In this document: positions 51,571-60,531 of the stretch, piece after piece
Layout: the number at the start of each line of letters is the position of its first letter
Position numbering within the stretch: position 1 is the stretch's first letter
Assembly (NCBI GenBank): GCA_004010535.1
Contig: RQYE01000005.1
Span: 1-64,000 of the forward strand
Direction of reading: 5' to 3'
Source of the DNA: Coriobacteriales bacterium OH1046
GTDB taxonomy: Bacteria > Actinomycetota > Coriobacteriia > Coriobacteriales > Atopobiaceae
DNA: 64,000 bases
Made by a program: the position numbers and the translations under genes
The notes under the pieces: model-generated
Seen by the model: only the letters and a program-made list of their open reading frames with translations
What the model was told of the DNA's origin: nothing
Databases searched by the model: none

Positions 51571-52590
51571 TCACGTCCCGAAGGGGCATTGCGGAAAGGT
51601 GCAGGGGGTGCAGCCCAGGCAGAGCCCACCCTCGCCCATGGCCGTGATGTCGCGCTTCTCGAGCTCGATGCCTGCGGCAATACGGGGGAGTACCAGGTCG
51701 AAGACGGTCGCCTTGGCATACATCGCGCAGCCGGGCAGCCCCAAGATGGGCGTCCCGTCGGGGAAATAACCGAGAAGGAGCATCGCCCCGGGCAGCACCG
51801 GGGCACCGTAGGACACGATGCGGGCACCGGATGACTTGATGGCGCTTGGCGTGTTGTCATCGGGATCCACGCTCATGCCGCCCGTGCAGACGATGAGGTC
51901 GGCACCGCGCGCGCGGGCGAGCGCGATGGCTGCGGCGACCGCCTGCGGCTCGTCGCCCGGCTTGGCGCGGTACGTGCAGACGATGCCGAACCCCTCGAGC
52001 TTGGCCTCCACGACCGGTGTGAAGGCGTCCTCGATGCGCCCGCTCGCCACCTCGGAGCCCGTGGCGATGATGGCGGCGGTCTTAAGGCGAAACGGTGCGA
52101 CGCGCATCAAGGGTCCATCTCCGGCGGCAGCCTCGGCAACGCGCAAGCGCTCCTCGGCGACCACGAGCGGGATCACCCGCATACCGGCAAGCTTGTCTCC
52201 TTCCTGCACTGCGGAACCGCCTTTGCGGGTGGCGATCATCAGCTCATCGGTCGCATTCACCGCCATGAGACGGTCGGCGTCGACGAGAAACACGCCGCCG
52301 CAGGCCGCCGTGAGCTCGATCTTGCCCTCGGAGGGCCCGCTGGCCACCATATTCTCGCTTCCGCAGAGCGCAGCGAGCCGGCCTGCGGCATCGTTCTCAT
52401 GGAGCATACCCTCTTCGAGCTCGTACACGTAGAGTTGGGTCTTGCCCATATCGAGCAGGACGGGTATATCCTCGACGGCGACCACGTGCCCCTTCTTGAA
52501 GCGCGGCCCTTTTGAGACGCCGGGTATGATCTGGGTCATATCGTGGCAGAGCACGTGTCCCACCGCATCCTCGGTACGTAGGCGCCTCAC
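51571..52590 (-). CDS. MoeA-like molybdopterin-binding protein with C-terminal cysteine cluster
   Basis: The 339-residue protein starts LRTEDAVGHVLCHDMTQIIPG (MoeA N-terminal sequence) and contains a MoCF-biosynthesis domain (ATGSEVASGRIEDAFTPVV, VCTGGMSVDPDDNTPSAI, LPGAMLLLGYF, GLPGCAMYA). It is shorter than MoeA and ends in CLGCTPCTFPQCPFG, a possible metal site. Such proteins accompany selenium-dependent molybdenum hydroxylase genes. The GTG start overlaps the MOSC-gene stop. Confidence 0.85.
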   Translation of the reverse strand: MRRLRTEDAVGHVLCHDMTQIIPGVSKGPRFKKGHVVAVEDIPVLLDMGKTQLYVYELEEGMLHENDAAGRLAALCGSENMVASGPSEGKIELTAACGGVFLVDADRLMAVNATDELMIATRKGGSAVQEGDKLAGMRVIPLVVAEERLRVAEAAAGDGPLMRVAPFRLKTAAIIATGSEVASGRIEDAFTPVVEAKLEGFGIVCTYRAKPGDEPQAVAAAIALARARGADLIVCTGGMSVDPDDNTPSAIKSSGARIVSYGAPVLPGAMLLLGYFPDGTPILGLPGCAMYAKATVFDLVLPRIAAGIELEKRDITAMGEGGLCLGCTPCTFPQCPFGT

Positions 52591-53033
52591 AGGAGCTCCC
52601 CCTCCCCGATCGCGCTGATGGGATCGCCGGCGCGCACGCAGCCGCCGCGCAGCACCACGCAGAAGATGCCGCAGGTGGGCATGACGCACATGCCCGCCCG
52701 GCGCTTGATCTCGCAGTCGCCATGGCACTCCTTGCCGATCTGGGTGACGGCCAGAAGGCACTCCCCCACGGCAAGCACGCTACCCACGGGGAGGACGGGC
52801 AGGTCGATGCCGCGCGTCAGGATGTTCTCGGCGAAATCACCCGCCGCAAGCGCGATGCCGCGCTCCCGCAGCGCATCCACCGCCTCGTCGGCCAGAAGGC
52901 TCACCTGGCGATGCCAGGCTCCGGCATGGGCATCGCCCTCTATGCCGTGACCCACGCGCAGGACGATCTCGTCCTGCGCGATCTTGCGCTCGCCTGTGCG
53001 CGCGCTGGTGCAGACGGCGACGACTTCGGACAT
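52587..53033 (-). CDS. MOSC-domain protein (YiiM-like)
   Basis: The 148-residue protein has the MOSC core (GIEGDAHAGAWHRQVSLLADEAVDAL, DFAENILTRGIDL, AVTQIGKECHGDCEI). It has six cysteines within 35 residues near the C-terminus (CHGDC, MCVMPTCGIFC). MOSC domains handle sulfur transfer or sulfurated molybdenum cofactor. It overlaps both neighbours, so a role in cofactor sulfuration or selenation is plausible. Confidence 0.88.
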   Translation of the reverse strand: MSEVVAVCTSARTGERKIAQDEIVLRVGHGIEGDAHAGAWHRQVSLLADEAVDALRERGIALAAGDFAENILTRGIDLPVLPVGSVLAVGECLLAVTQIGKECHGDCEIKRRAGMCVMPTCGIFCVVLRGGCVRAGDPISAIGEGELL

Positions 53034-53509
53034 CAGAGCCCCTCCCTCATGAAGCGGCCGCTCGCGCCGCCGTCCTTCTCGAGCAGGAAGATCTGGTCGA
53101 TCTCGATGTCGCGTTGGACGGCCTTGCACATGTCGTACACGGTGAGGGCCGCCGTGCCCGCAGCGACCAGCGCCTCCATCTCAACGCCCGTCTCGCCCAT
53201 GCAGCGCACGCAGGACTCGATCTCGACACGATCCTCTCCAAGCGAGAACGAGATATCGCACGCGGTGAGGGCGATGGGATGGCAGAGCGGGATGAGCTCG
53301 GAGGTGCGCTTTGCCGCCATGATGCCGGCGACCTGCGCGATCGCGAGCACATCGCCTTTCCTCATGCCGCCCGTTCCGATAAGCTCCGCCGTCTCGGGAC
53401 GCATGCGGACGCGTGCGTGGGCGCGGGCCATGCGGTGGCCGGCGGGCTTCCCGCCCACGTCGACCATACGGGCGCGCCCCTCATCGTTGATATGGGTAAG
53501 GTCGTCCAT
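53033..53509 (-). CDS. moaC: Cyclic pyranopterin monophosphate synthase
   Basis: The 158-residue protein starts LTHINDEGRARMVDVGGKPA and has KRTSELIPLCHPI and MEALVAAGTAALTVYDMCKAV, both MoaC signatures. It completes cPMP formation with MoaA. The ATG start one base after moaA and TGATG overlap with the MOSC gene indicate a tight operon. Confidence 0.96.
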   Translation of the reverse strand: MDDLTHINDEGRARMVDVGGKPAGHRMARAHARVRMRPETAELIGTGGMRKGDVLAIAQVAGIMAAKRTSELIPLCHPIALTACDISFSLGEDRVEIESCVRCMGETGVEMEALVAAGTAALTVYDMCKAVQRDIEIDQIFLLEKDGGASGRFMREGL

Positions 53510-53510
53510 G

Positions 53511-54368
53511 TCATCCTCCGATTTCCGACATGATGCGCAGGGAGCGGCTGCCTGCATCTGCAAGCGTATGGGCCTTCGGCTTGGCGAGGATCCCCGCACG
53601 CACTGCCTCGACGAGCTCGACGCCGGAAAGCCCCCTCAAGGATAGCTCCTCGCCTGAATGCAGGCAGGGCTTGAGATAACCGTCGGCGGTCACGCGGATG
53701 CGGTTGCATGTCGAGCAGAACGGCCGCGAGATCGGGGCGATGACGTGTCCTTTCGCCGTGCCTGCGGGCACGAAGCGCTCGCGCGGCCAATCGGCGCACA
53801 CGCCGAGGGGCATGAGCTCGATGAAACGGACCTCCACGCCCTGCTCGGCGGCAAAGGAGTCGAACGCATCCACCTCGCCATCGTTCACACCGCCTATGAG
53901 CACGCAGTTCACCTTGGTGTTCTCGAAGCCCGCAGCTTTGCAGGCGGCAAGGCCGGCAAGGGCATCGTCGAGCGAGCCGCCGCGGGTGATCGCACGATAG
54001 CGCTCGGGTATAAGCGAATCGATGCTGATGTTCACACGGGAGAGCCCCATCGCACGGAGCTCCCCCGCCATCGGCGCGAGAAGCGTGCCGTTGGTGGTGA
54101 GGCAGACCTCCTCGATGCCGGAAGTCGCCGCGATCTTACCGACGAGCTCGGGAAGATCACCCCGGATGCAGGGTTCGCCTCCCGTTATACGCACCTTCGT
54201 GATGCCGACCTCCGCAGCCGCCTCGACGATCTCGGCAGGCGATGGAGCGCGGCAGGGGGACGGGCAGCTTACCTCGCCGGCAGGGCGGCAGTAGATGCAA
54301 CGCAGGTTGCAACCGCCCGTCACCGAGAGCCTCAGGTAGTCGATCCTGCGTCCGAAGCTATCGCGCAT
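53511..54368 (-). CDS. moaA: GTP 3',8-cyclase MoaA (short form)
   Basis: The 285-residue radical SAM protein has the N-terminal cluster motif CNLRCIYC, the GGEPC segment, and the C-terminal second-cluster motif CSTC-x13-C. It ends in Gly-Gly, required for activity. It is about 40 residues shorter than typical MoaA; the shortness is mainly around residues 35-45 and 205-225. The start overlaps modC by 11 bases. Confidence 0.92.
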   Translation of the reverse strand: MRDSFGRRIDYLRLSVTGGCNLRCIYCRPAGEVSCPSPCRAPSPAEIVEAAAEVGITKVRITGGEPCIRGDLPELVGKIAATSGIEEVCLTTNGTLLAPMAGELRAMGLSRVNISIDSLIPERYRAITRGGSLDDALAGLAACKAAGFENTKVNCVLIGGVNDGEVDAFDSFAAEQGVEVRFIELMPLGVCADWPRERFVPAGTAKGHVIAPISRPFCSTCNRIRVTADGYLKPCLHSGEELSLRGLSGVELVEAVRAGILAKPKAHTLADAGSRSLRIMSEIGG

Positions 54369-54999
54369 GGCCGTCCCGAATCTCCACGATGGAGCTGCAG
54401 AGCCGCTCCACCTCGGGCCGGTCGTGCGACACGAGGATGCAGGGGCCCGGAAATGCCGAGAGAAGCTCCAGGAGCTCGCCCTCGAGGATGGCCTTGAGCT
54501 CCTCATCGACCGCCGAGAAGGGCTCGTCGAGAAGCAGCGCCTCCGGATCGTTCGCGAGGCAGCGCGCAAGCGCGGCACGCTGCTGCTCGCCGCCGGAGAG
54601 CTGATGCGGCCTGCGCTTCTCGAGGCCCGACAGATGGAACGTCCGGATCTTCTCGGCCACGCGGGCGTCACGTTCCGCACGGCCGCGCATGCGCATACCG
54701 CAGGCTATGTTCTGCTCGACCGTCATCGTGGGGAAGAGCGCGTAGCTCTGGAAGAGGTAGCCCACGTTCCGTTCGCGGGCCGGGAGGTCTATTCCCCGGG
54801 TACCGTCGTAGAGCACGCGCCCGCCGAGTTCGATGCGTCCCCCATCGGGATGCACGAGCCCGGCGATGGCCTTGAGCGTCATCGATTTGCCCGCACCCGA
54901 CGGACCCACGAGCGCCGTCATCGCGCCCGCGCCCTCGGCGGAAAGGGACACATCGAGCTGAAAGGATCCCAGCTGCTTGTCAATCCGGACATCCAGCAC
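54358..54999 (-). CDS. modC: Molybdate ABC transporter ATPase, without Mop domain
   Basis: The 213-residue ABC ATPase has Walker A GPSGAGKSM, Q-loop LFQSYALFP, signature LSGGEQQRAALAR, Walker B ALLLDEPFSAVD and VSHDRPE. The ModC C-terminal molybdate-binding Mop domain is missing. A GTG start after GGAGGCGGTGACG is chosen. The ATPase is short but complete. Confidence 0.9.
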   Translation of the reverse strand: MLDVRIDKQLGSFQLDVSLSAEGAGAMTALVGPSGAGKSMTLKAIAGLVHPDGGRIELGGRVLYDGTRGIDLPARERNVGYLFQSYALFPTMTVEQNIACGMRMRGRAERDARVAEKIRTFHLSGLEKRRPHQLSGGEQQRAALARCLANDPEALLLDEPFSAVDEELKAILEGELLELLSAFPGPCILVSHDRPEVERLCSSIVEIRDGHAR

Positions 55000-55001
55000 C
55001 G

Positions 55002-55673
55002 TCACCGCCTCCTTTCCGCGCGATCGCGCGCCTCGAGGTGGTTCAGCACGAAGAGCGCGAGGGCCGAGATGGCGATGTTGACCAGCACCCAACGCAGGGC
55101 CAGCCCATCGTCGCCGATCTGCCAGAGCTGGTAGACCGTGGTCGAGACCGTCGCCGTGACATGCGGGGTGTAACCCGCCACCATCGATGTTGCGCCGTAT
55201 TCCCCGAGCGCGCGGGCGAAGGCCAGCACGGCTCCCGCGATGATGGACGTGCGGCACGCGGGGAGCTTCACCCGCCAGAAGATCCAAGACTCCGATTTTC
55301 CCAGCGTACGCGCCGCATCGGCAAGGGTCTCGTCGAAGTTCTCGAACGCCCCGCGCGCGGTGCGGTACATGAGCGGGAATGCCACCACGACGCTCGCGAA
55401 GACCGCCGCATACCACACCATGGTGAGGCGCACGCCGAAAGACCCGAGCACGAGGGAGCCGAGCGGCCTGCGCGGGCCGAGCAGCATGAGCAGCAGGAAG
55501 CCCACCACGGTGGGCGGCAGCACGAGCGGCAGCGTCAAGGCCACGTCGGCGAGCGCCTTGAGCGCCGGGGGCAGCTTGGCCACCCCATCGGCGAGCCAAA
55601 TGCCCAGGACGTAGACGGCCGCAGTCGAGAGCGCGGCTATGCGGAGCGAATTTGCAAGCGGGAACCAGTCCAC
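55002..55673 (-). CDS. modB: Molybdate ABC transporter permease
   Basis: The 223-residue permease has about five membrane helices and the coupling EAA loop (DAARTLGKSESWIFWRVKLPA), with LPLVLPPTVVGFLLL typical of ModB. It lies between modA and modC. Confidence 0.93.
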   Translation of the reverse strand: MDWFPLANSLRIAALSTAAVYVLGIWLADGVAKLPPALKALADVALTLPLVLPPTVVGFLLLMLLGPRRPLGSLVLGSFGVRLTMVWYAAVFASVVVAFPLMYRTARGAFENFDETLADAARTLGKSESWIFWRVKLPACRTSIIAGAVLAFARALGEYGATSMVAGYTPHVTATVSTTVYQLWQIGDDGLALRWVLVNIAISALALFVLNHLEARDRAERRR

Positions 55674-55685
55674 AGCATCCCCCCA

Positions 55686-56471
55686 TCAGGACAAGGGCGT
55701 GAAGCCCACGCGCTCGAAGGCGGCACGGCCTACCTCGCCGCAGAGGAATTCGAGATAGGAGACGGCGAGCCCGCCCTGCTCGGAGGCGGCGAGCACCGCA
55801 GCGGGATAGACGACCTTGCCGCACATCACCTCGGTCGCCTCGTCCACGGGCTCGAGCCCGGCGGAGTAGGCATCGGAGGCGTAGATAACGCCCGCATCCA
55901 CCGTTGCCTCAGCGACCTGCGCGGTCACCTCTTTGACAGTGCCGCCATAGGTGATGACGCCGCGCGCTGCGAGATCGGCCTCGCGGAGGCCGAGGTATTC
56001 GAGGATCTTCAAGGTATAGGTGCCCACCGGCACCTCCTCGTTGCCCATGGCGAAGAGGATATCGCCGGCCAAAAGATGCGTGGCCAGATCCTCGAAGCTC
56101 TCGATGCCCTGGGGATTTCCCTCGGGAACCACGAGCACGACCTTGTTCTCGAGGATGTCGAAGCGGCTCGCCTCATCGATAAGGCCTTCTCCGGCCAGGT
56201 CGTCCATCTGCCGCTGCGCTGCGGAGATGAAGACATCGGCCTGCGCGCCCTCTTCGATCTGATCGCGGAGCTTGCCCGAAGAATCGAGCGTGAGCAGCAC
56301 CTCGGCCTGCTCGAACCGAGGCGAGGCCTCCTCGAGCGCCTCGGTGAGCGAGGCTGCAGCGAAAACGGAGAGCGGGGGCCGTCCGGCATCCGCCGAGCCG
56401 CCGGTCCCCGAGCACGCTGCGAGCGAGAGCACCGCCGCTCCAGCCACGAAGGCCCTGCGGTCGATGCTCAT
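55686..56471 (-). CDS. modA: Molybdate-binding lipoprotein
   Basis: The 261-residue protein has a signal peptide with lipobox LAAC (Cys20) and an RR pair before the hydrophobic part. It has the ModA segments LSVFAAASLTEALEEASPRFE and LTLDSSGKLRDQIEEGAQADVFISA. It binds molybdate or tungstate outside the membrane. It overlaps xdhC by four bases. Confidence 0.95.
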   Translation of the reverse strand: MSIDRRAFVAGAAVLSLAACSGTGGSADAGRPPLSVFAAASLTEALEEASPRFEQAEVLLTLDSSGKLRDQIEEGAQADVFISAAQRQMDDLAGEGLIDEASRFDILENKVVLVVPEGNPQGIESFEDLATHLLAGDILFAMGNEEVPVGTYTLKILEYLGLREADLAARGVITYGGTVKEVTAQVAEATVDAGVIYASDAYSAGLEPVDEATEVMCGKVVYPAAVLAASEQGGLAVSYLEFLCGEVGRAAFERVGFTPLS

Positions 56472-57274
56472 GATAGCCCCCTCCCTGCCCGTCCATGGGG
56501 CTTCACAGACCTCATGCCGGCACGCACCCTGATCATCTGGGCGGCGATGGAGACCGCGATCTCAGCCGGAGTTACGGCGAGGATACCCTCGCCAATGGGA
56601 AGATGGATGGAACCGACCAGATCACGGCCATGACCGCGCGAAACGAGCTCGTCGCGGGCGATCGCAGCCTTGCGCCGGCTGCCGATGCATCCCACATAGG
56701 CAGGGCGGCGCGGCAGCAGCTGATCGAGGACATCGACGTCTGCCGCGTGGCCATGGGTGAGCACCACGGCGAAGTCCCGGCCATCCGGGAGCGCGTTGAG
56801 GGCGGCGAGATCCCGATAGCTGCCGCAGACGATGCGCGCGGCATCGGGCAGGCGCTCGGGCACGGCCATCCCGGAGCGGTCGTCCACCACGACGGGATCG
56901 AAATCAAGGCGGGCAAGCAGATGCACGAGCTCGGCGCCCACATGCCCCGCGCCGTAGACGAAGGCGCGGAGCCTATCCGCTTCCGCCCCGGCGAGAAGGC
57001 TCTCCATCTCGCCTTCCCCTGCGCGGTGGATATCGACACGGGCATCTCCTCCGCAGGCCATGCCGGTGAGCTCCTTGGTATACCAGACGACGGAGGCCTC
57101 CTCCTCGCCGGCAAGCACGCGACGGCAGCGCTCGAGCACCAGGTGCTCGATCGAGCCGCCGCCGATGGTGCCGATGATCCGGCCGCTTTCGAAGAGCGCA
57201 AGCCAAGCGCCCTCCCTGCGGGGCATCGAGGCGCGCGTCTCGATGATCTTCGCGATAACCGCACGCTCCGCCAT
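56468..57274 (-). CDS. XdhC-family protein
   Basis: The 268-residue protein has an N-terminal XdhC/CoxI domain with GTIGGGSIEHLV and GMACGGDARV, and a Rossmann-like second domain (FVYGAGHVGAELV and GCIGSRRK). XdhC inserts or sulfurates molybdenum cofactor in hydroxylases. In the selenium-dependent group it is placed with YqeB and SelD. The start follows GGGGGGAGTGACC. Confidence 0.93.
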   Translation of the reverse strand: MAERAVIAKIIETRASMPRREGAWLALFESGRIIGTIGGGSIEHLVLERCRRVLAGEEEASVVWYTKELTGMACGGDARVDIHRAGEGEMESLLAGAEADRLRAFVYGAGHVGAELVHLLARLDFDPVVVDDRSGMAVPERLPDAARIVCGSYRDLAALNALPDGRDFAVVLTHGHAADVDVLDQLLPRRPAYVGCIGSRRKAAIARDELVSRGHGRDLVGSIHLPIGEGILAVTPAEIAVSIAAQMIRVRAGMRSVKPHGRAGRGLS

Positions 57275-57276
57275 GG

Positions 57277-58323
57277 TCACTCCCCCCTCACGCGGATGCG
57301 CTTTCCGCCCTCGTAGGCACGCACGCGGCCCACCGCAGCTGCACAGGGCACACGCCCATCCGCGCGCAGATCGGCGATGAGGGCATCGGCATCCTCGGCG
57401 GAAACGGCGACGAGAAGGCCGCCCGAAGTCTCCGGACAGAAGAGCACATCGATAAGATCGCGGGGTACATCCCCGTCATCGACCTCGCTCTCGGCAAAGT
57501 GCCGGTTACGGTACATGCCCGCAGGCAGGATGCCCAGGCGGGCCGCCTCGCGGGCACCATCCAGCAACGGGAAGGCGCATGCGTCGAGTTCCACGGCGAC
57601 ATCGGCTCCCCGCGCCATCTCGAGCATATGCCCCAGCACGCCGAAGCCGGTCGCATCGGTGGCGGCATGGCACTCATGGGCCACCATGATGTCGCGGGCA
57701 TAGCGGTTGAGCGTCATCATCGATGCCTCTGCGGCCGCAACCTGCCCCTCGGTGGCCAGACCGCCCTTCGCGGCCGTGGTCACGCAACCGCTGCCGAGCT
57801 TCTTGGTGAAGACGAGCACATCTCCCGGGCGTGCGCCTGCATTGGCGAGCATGCGGCGGGGATCCACAAGGCCCGTCACCGCGAGGCCGTACTTGGGTTC
57901 TTTATCGTAGATGGAGTGCCCGCCTGCGATGGAAGCACCCGCCTCGGCGGCCTTCTCGTATCCGCCGCGCAGGATCTCATGCACGACCGCCTTGTCCATA
58001 TCCTCGGGCACCGCCATGATGTTCAGGGCGATCCTGGGCTCGCCGCCCATGGCGTATATGTCGGAGAGGGCGTTCGCTGCGGCAATGGCCCCGAACGTAT
58101 AGGGGTCATCTGCGATGGGTGGGAAGAAATCGCAGGTCATAACCATGGCAAGGTCATCGGACAGCTTGTAGACCGCCGCATCATCGCTTGTGTCGAAGCC
58201 CACGATGAGGTTGGGATCATGTCGGGAGGGCAGATCGGATAGGAGCTGGGCCAAGGCACCGGCGCCCACCTTCGCCCCGCATCCCGCGCATTCGGATAAT
58301 TTGGTCAGTTTGACGTTACCCAT
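57277..58323 (-). CDS. selD: Selenide, water dikinase
   Basis: The 348-residue protein starts MGNVKLTKLSECAGCGAKVG; the catalytic residue is a Cys (in GCGAK), not selenocysteine. It has DDAAVY, the GGxxAGGHS-type segment ASIAGGHSIYDKEPKYG and DVLFCPETSGGLL. It makes selenophosphate from selenide and ATP. It overlaps yqeB by eight bases. The start at the second of two adjacent ATGs is chosen; either may be used. Confidence 0.96.
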   Translation of the reverse strand: MGNVKLTKLSECAGCGAKVGAGALAQLLSDLPSRHDPNLIVGFDTSDDAAVYKLSDDLAMVMTCDFFPPIADDPYTFGAIAAANALSDIYAMGGEPRIALNIMAVPEDMDKAVVHEILRGGYEKAAEAGASIAGGHSIYDKEPKYGLAVTGLVDPRRMLANAGARPGDVLVFTKKLGSGCVTTAAKGGLATEGQVAAAEASMMTLNRYARDIMVAHECHAATDATGFGVLGHMLEMARGADVAVELDACAFPLLDGAREAARLGILPAGMYRNRHFAESEVDDGDVPRDLIDVLFCPETSGGLLVAVSAEDADALIADLRADGRVPCAAAVGRVRAYEGGKRIRVRGE

Positions 58324-59131
58324 CATCCCTCCCCGATACGACCGGATGCAGCTCCGAGAAATGGCAGATCGCCTCGAGCACGCCGCCGCCCACCGCAAGC
58401 GCCTTATCGGAAGACGTGCGGATATAATCGGGCACGCAGCGCGGGTCGACATCGCCCGCTTTCATGCCCGCGTGCACGACGACGCCATCGGCGAGCAGGC
58501 CGCGCACCACCCCGTCGATAGTGGAGCGCATAGGAAGGCCCGCGACCTGCCCGCAGATATCCCCTGCGGCAACGGTATCGCCGATGGACACGAAGCCCGT
58601 GAAAACGCCGTCTGCGGGCGCGCGCATGACGCGTTCGCCGGCAAAGCCGCCGATGAGTCCGGGAATGCCGGTATCGGCGATGGGAGAACCCTCATAGTAA
58701 ACGCGCCCGAGGTGGTGGCCGCGCATGGTCTCCACGGCGGCATGGCAGTCGGCACCCGCCGTGAAACCGGGGCCGACGCCGATCACGATCGGCGCCATAT
58801 CGATACGTGTTCCGAGGTTCTCTTTGGCGAGGATGGCATCCACGAGCACGTCCGGTGCAAGCTCGCACGAGCGCGATGCGTCGGGATCGACGATCACCGC
58901 GACCTCGCCTCGGGCGAGGACGGCATGTGCGGCGGCGGCATCGGGTACGAGGACTGCGTGCACGTCTTCGACCTCGCAGGCGCCCGAACGCACGGCCTCG
59001 GAGAAGCATACGGTACGGCGGATAGAGGTGGGATGAGCACGCTCGCACATCGCGCAGGAGAGCCCCGCGCGAAAAAGACGAAGCGCGATACCGGTCGCCA
59101 TGTCGCCCGCTCCGCGGATAAGAACCAGCAT
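58316..59131 (-). CDS. yqeB: Selenium-dependent molybdenum hydroxylase accessory protein YqeB
   Basis: The 271-residue protein starts LVLIRGAGDMATGIALRLFRAG and contains GPGFTAGADCHAAVETMRGHHLG and APADGVFTGFVSIGD. These are signatures of YqeB/EF2563, found only with selenium-dependent molybdenum hydroxylases. The start follows AGGAGGACGG. Confidence 0.93.
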   Translation of the reverse strand: MLVLIRGAGDMATGIALRLFRAGLSCAMCERAHPTSIRRTVCFSEAVRSGACEVEDVHAVLVPDAAAAHAVLARGEVAVIVDPDASRSCELAPDVLVDAILAKENLGTRIDMAPIVIGVGPGFTAGADCHAAVETMRGHHLGRVYYEGSPIADTGIPGLIGGFAGERVMRAPADGVFTGFVSIGDTVAAGDICGQVAGLPMRSTIDGVVRGLLADGVVVHAGMKAGDVDPRCVPDYIRTSSDKALAVGGGVLEAICHFSELHPVVSGRDDG

Positions 59132-59139
59132 CCGTCCTC

Positions 59140-59376
59140 CTAGCAGCGTTCCATATCGAACAGGTCCTCGTATGCCAGACCCGCCAAGGCCTGTGCTAAC
59201 GCGTCTTTGAACGACGCAGGGCTCCTCCATGCCAGGCCGCACTCGGAGCTGACGGTGGTCGGCGTGGGAATGAGGCGCCCCTCGATGCCCTGCCCGCCCA
59301 AGGTCTTCTCGGCCGCAAGGGCATCATGGGTCGAGGCGAAGGTCACCAGCAGGCTGTGCTCGCGTGCATGCGCCAT
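59140..59376 (-). CDS. DUF3343 putative selenium/sulfur carrier
   Basis: The 78-residue protein has LLVTFASTHDALAAEKTL and LIPTPTTVSSECGLAWRS, the DUF3343 pattern with one conserved Cys, and ends in Cys. It is proposed to carry sulfur or selenium in this pathway, together with the aminotransferase. It shares one base with the aminotransferase stop. Confidence 0.85.
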   Translation of the reverse strand: MAHAREHSLLVTFASTHDALAAEKTLGGQGIEGRLIPTPTTVSSECGLAWRSPASFKDALAQALAGLAYEDLFDMERC

Positions 59377-60512
59377 CAAAGCCCCGCAATCTCGCGGAGT
59401 GCCGCGCAGGATGCATCGATATCGTCCTCGCTCGTGAACCAGCCGAACGAGAAGCGCACGGCCCCGCGCGACCGCGTGCCGAGCGCCCCGTGCATACGCG
59501 GCGCGCAGTGCAGGCCGGCGCGGGTGGAGATGCCGTAGTCCTCGCAGAGCATATCCGCAAGCTCGTACGCGTCCCTCCCGCGCAGGTTGAGGGATACGAT
59601 CGCACCGTGCGTTCCCCCGAAGCTGCCGTAGCGCTCGAGGCCCTCGATGCCATCGGTGCCTGCGAGGAAGCGCTCGAGCAGCACCTGCTCGCGGGCATGG
59701 ATACGCTCGACGCCCATCTCAGCGAGCCACTCCAGCGCAGCTCCGAGGCCGGCGATGCCATGGATGTTCAGGGTCCCCGCCTCGAGGCGCTCGGGCCAGA
59801 CGTCCGGCTGGCGGGGTTCGGCCGAGCGCACGCCGGTGCCCCCCTCGACAAGCGGGGCGAGATCGATGCCCGGCGCGACGAGGATCGCGCCCGTGCCGGT
59901 GGGTCCCATGAGGGCCTTGTGGCCGGTTACGCAGACCACGTCCGCACCGAGTCCCTCCATCGAGAAAGGCAGGCACCCGGCAGTCTGTGCCGCATCGAGC
60001 ACCACGGGAACGCCCTTCCCATGCGCGAGCGCGATGATGCCGGCTGCATCGCAGACCATGCCGGTCACGTTCGAGGCATGCGTGCACACGAGGAAATCGG
60101 CGGGTTCGCCGAGCAGGCTCGCGAGCGCTTCCCTATCGATCCCGCCCCCGCCATCCGCAGGCACGAGATCCACGCGCACATCCCGCTCATCGGCAAGGCG
60201 GGCAAGCGGGCGGAGCACCGCATTGTGATCCCATGCCGTTGCGATCACACGTCCGTGGATGCGGGGCAACCCCCTGATGGCGGTGTTGAGCGCAGCGGTG
60301 GCCCCGCTTGTGAAACACACGCGGTCGGGGTGCGAGAAGCCCAGTATGCGGGCCAGCTTCTCGCGCGTCGAGAAAACCATGCGCGCAGCGTCGAGGTCGG
60401 CGCTTCCGGCACCGCGGCCATACGAGCCGCAGGCGCCCATGGCACGCATGACGGCCTCGCCCACGCAGGCGGGCCGCTGCCGGGATGTGGCTGCGCAGTT
60501 GAGGTAGATCAT
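59376..60512 (-). CDS. Aminotransferase class V, cysteine desulfurase-like
   Basis: The 378-residue PLP enzyme has FTSGATAALNTAI, HASNVTG, the PLP lysine in CVTGHKALMGPTGTG and the cysteine loop RAGLHCAPRMHG. It resembles selenocysteine lyase/cysteine desulfurase and is a regular member of the selenium-dependent molybdenum hydroxylase cluster. It probably supplies sulfur or selenium. Confidence 0.92.
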   Translation of the reverse strand: MIYLNCAATSRQRPACVGEAVMRAMGACGSYGRGAGSADLDAARMVFSTREKLARILGFSHPDRVCFTSGATAALNTAIRGLPRIHGRVIATAWDHNAVLRPLARLADERDVRVDLVPADGGGGIDREALASLLGEPADFLVCTHASNVTGMVCDAAGIIALAHGKGVPVVLDAAQTAGCLPFSMEGLGADVVCVTGHKALMGPTGTGAILVAPGIDLAPLVEGGTGVRSAEPRQPDVWPERLEAGTLNIHGIAGLGAALEWLAEMGVERIHAREQVLLERFLAGTDGIEGLERYGSFGGTHGAIVSLNLRGRDAYELADMLCEDYGISTRAGLHCAPRMHGALGTRSRGAVRFSFGWFTSEDDIDASCAALREIAGL

Positions 60513-60531
60513 CGCACGAACGCCCCTGCTG

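Noticed and set aside
57277-58323. Selenocysteine in SelD
   Set aside because: The catalytic position is encoded by a Cys codon; no in-frame TGA is present.
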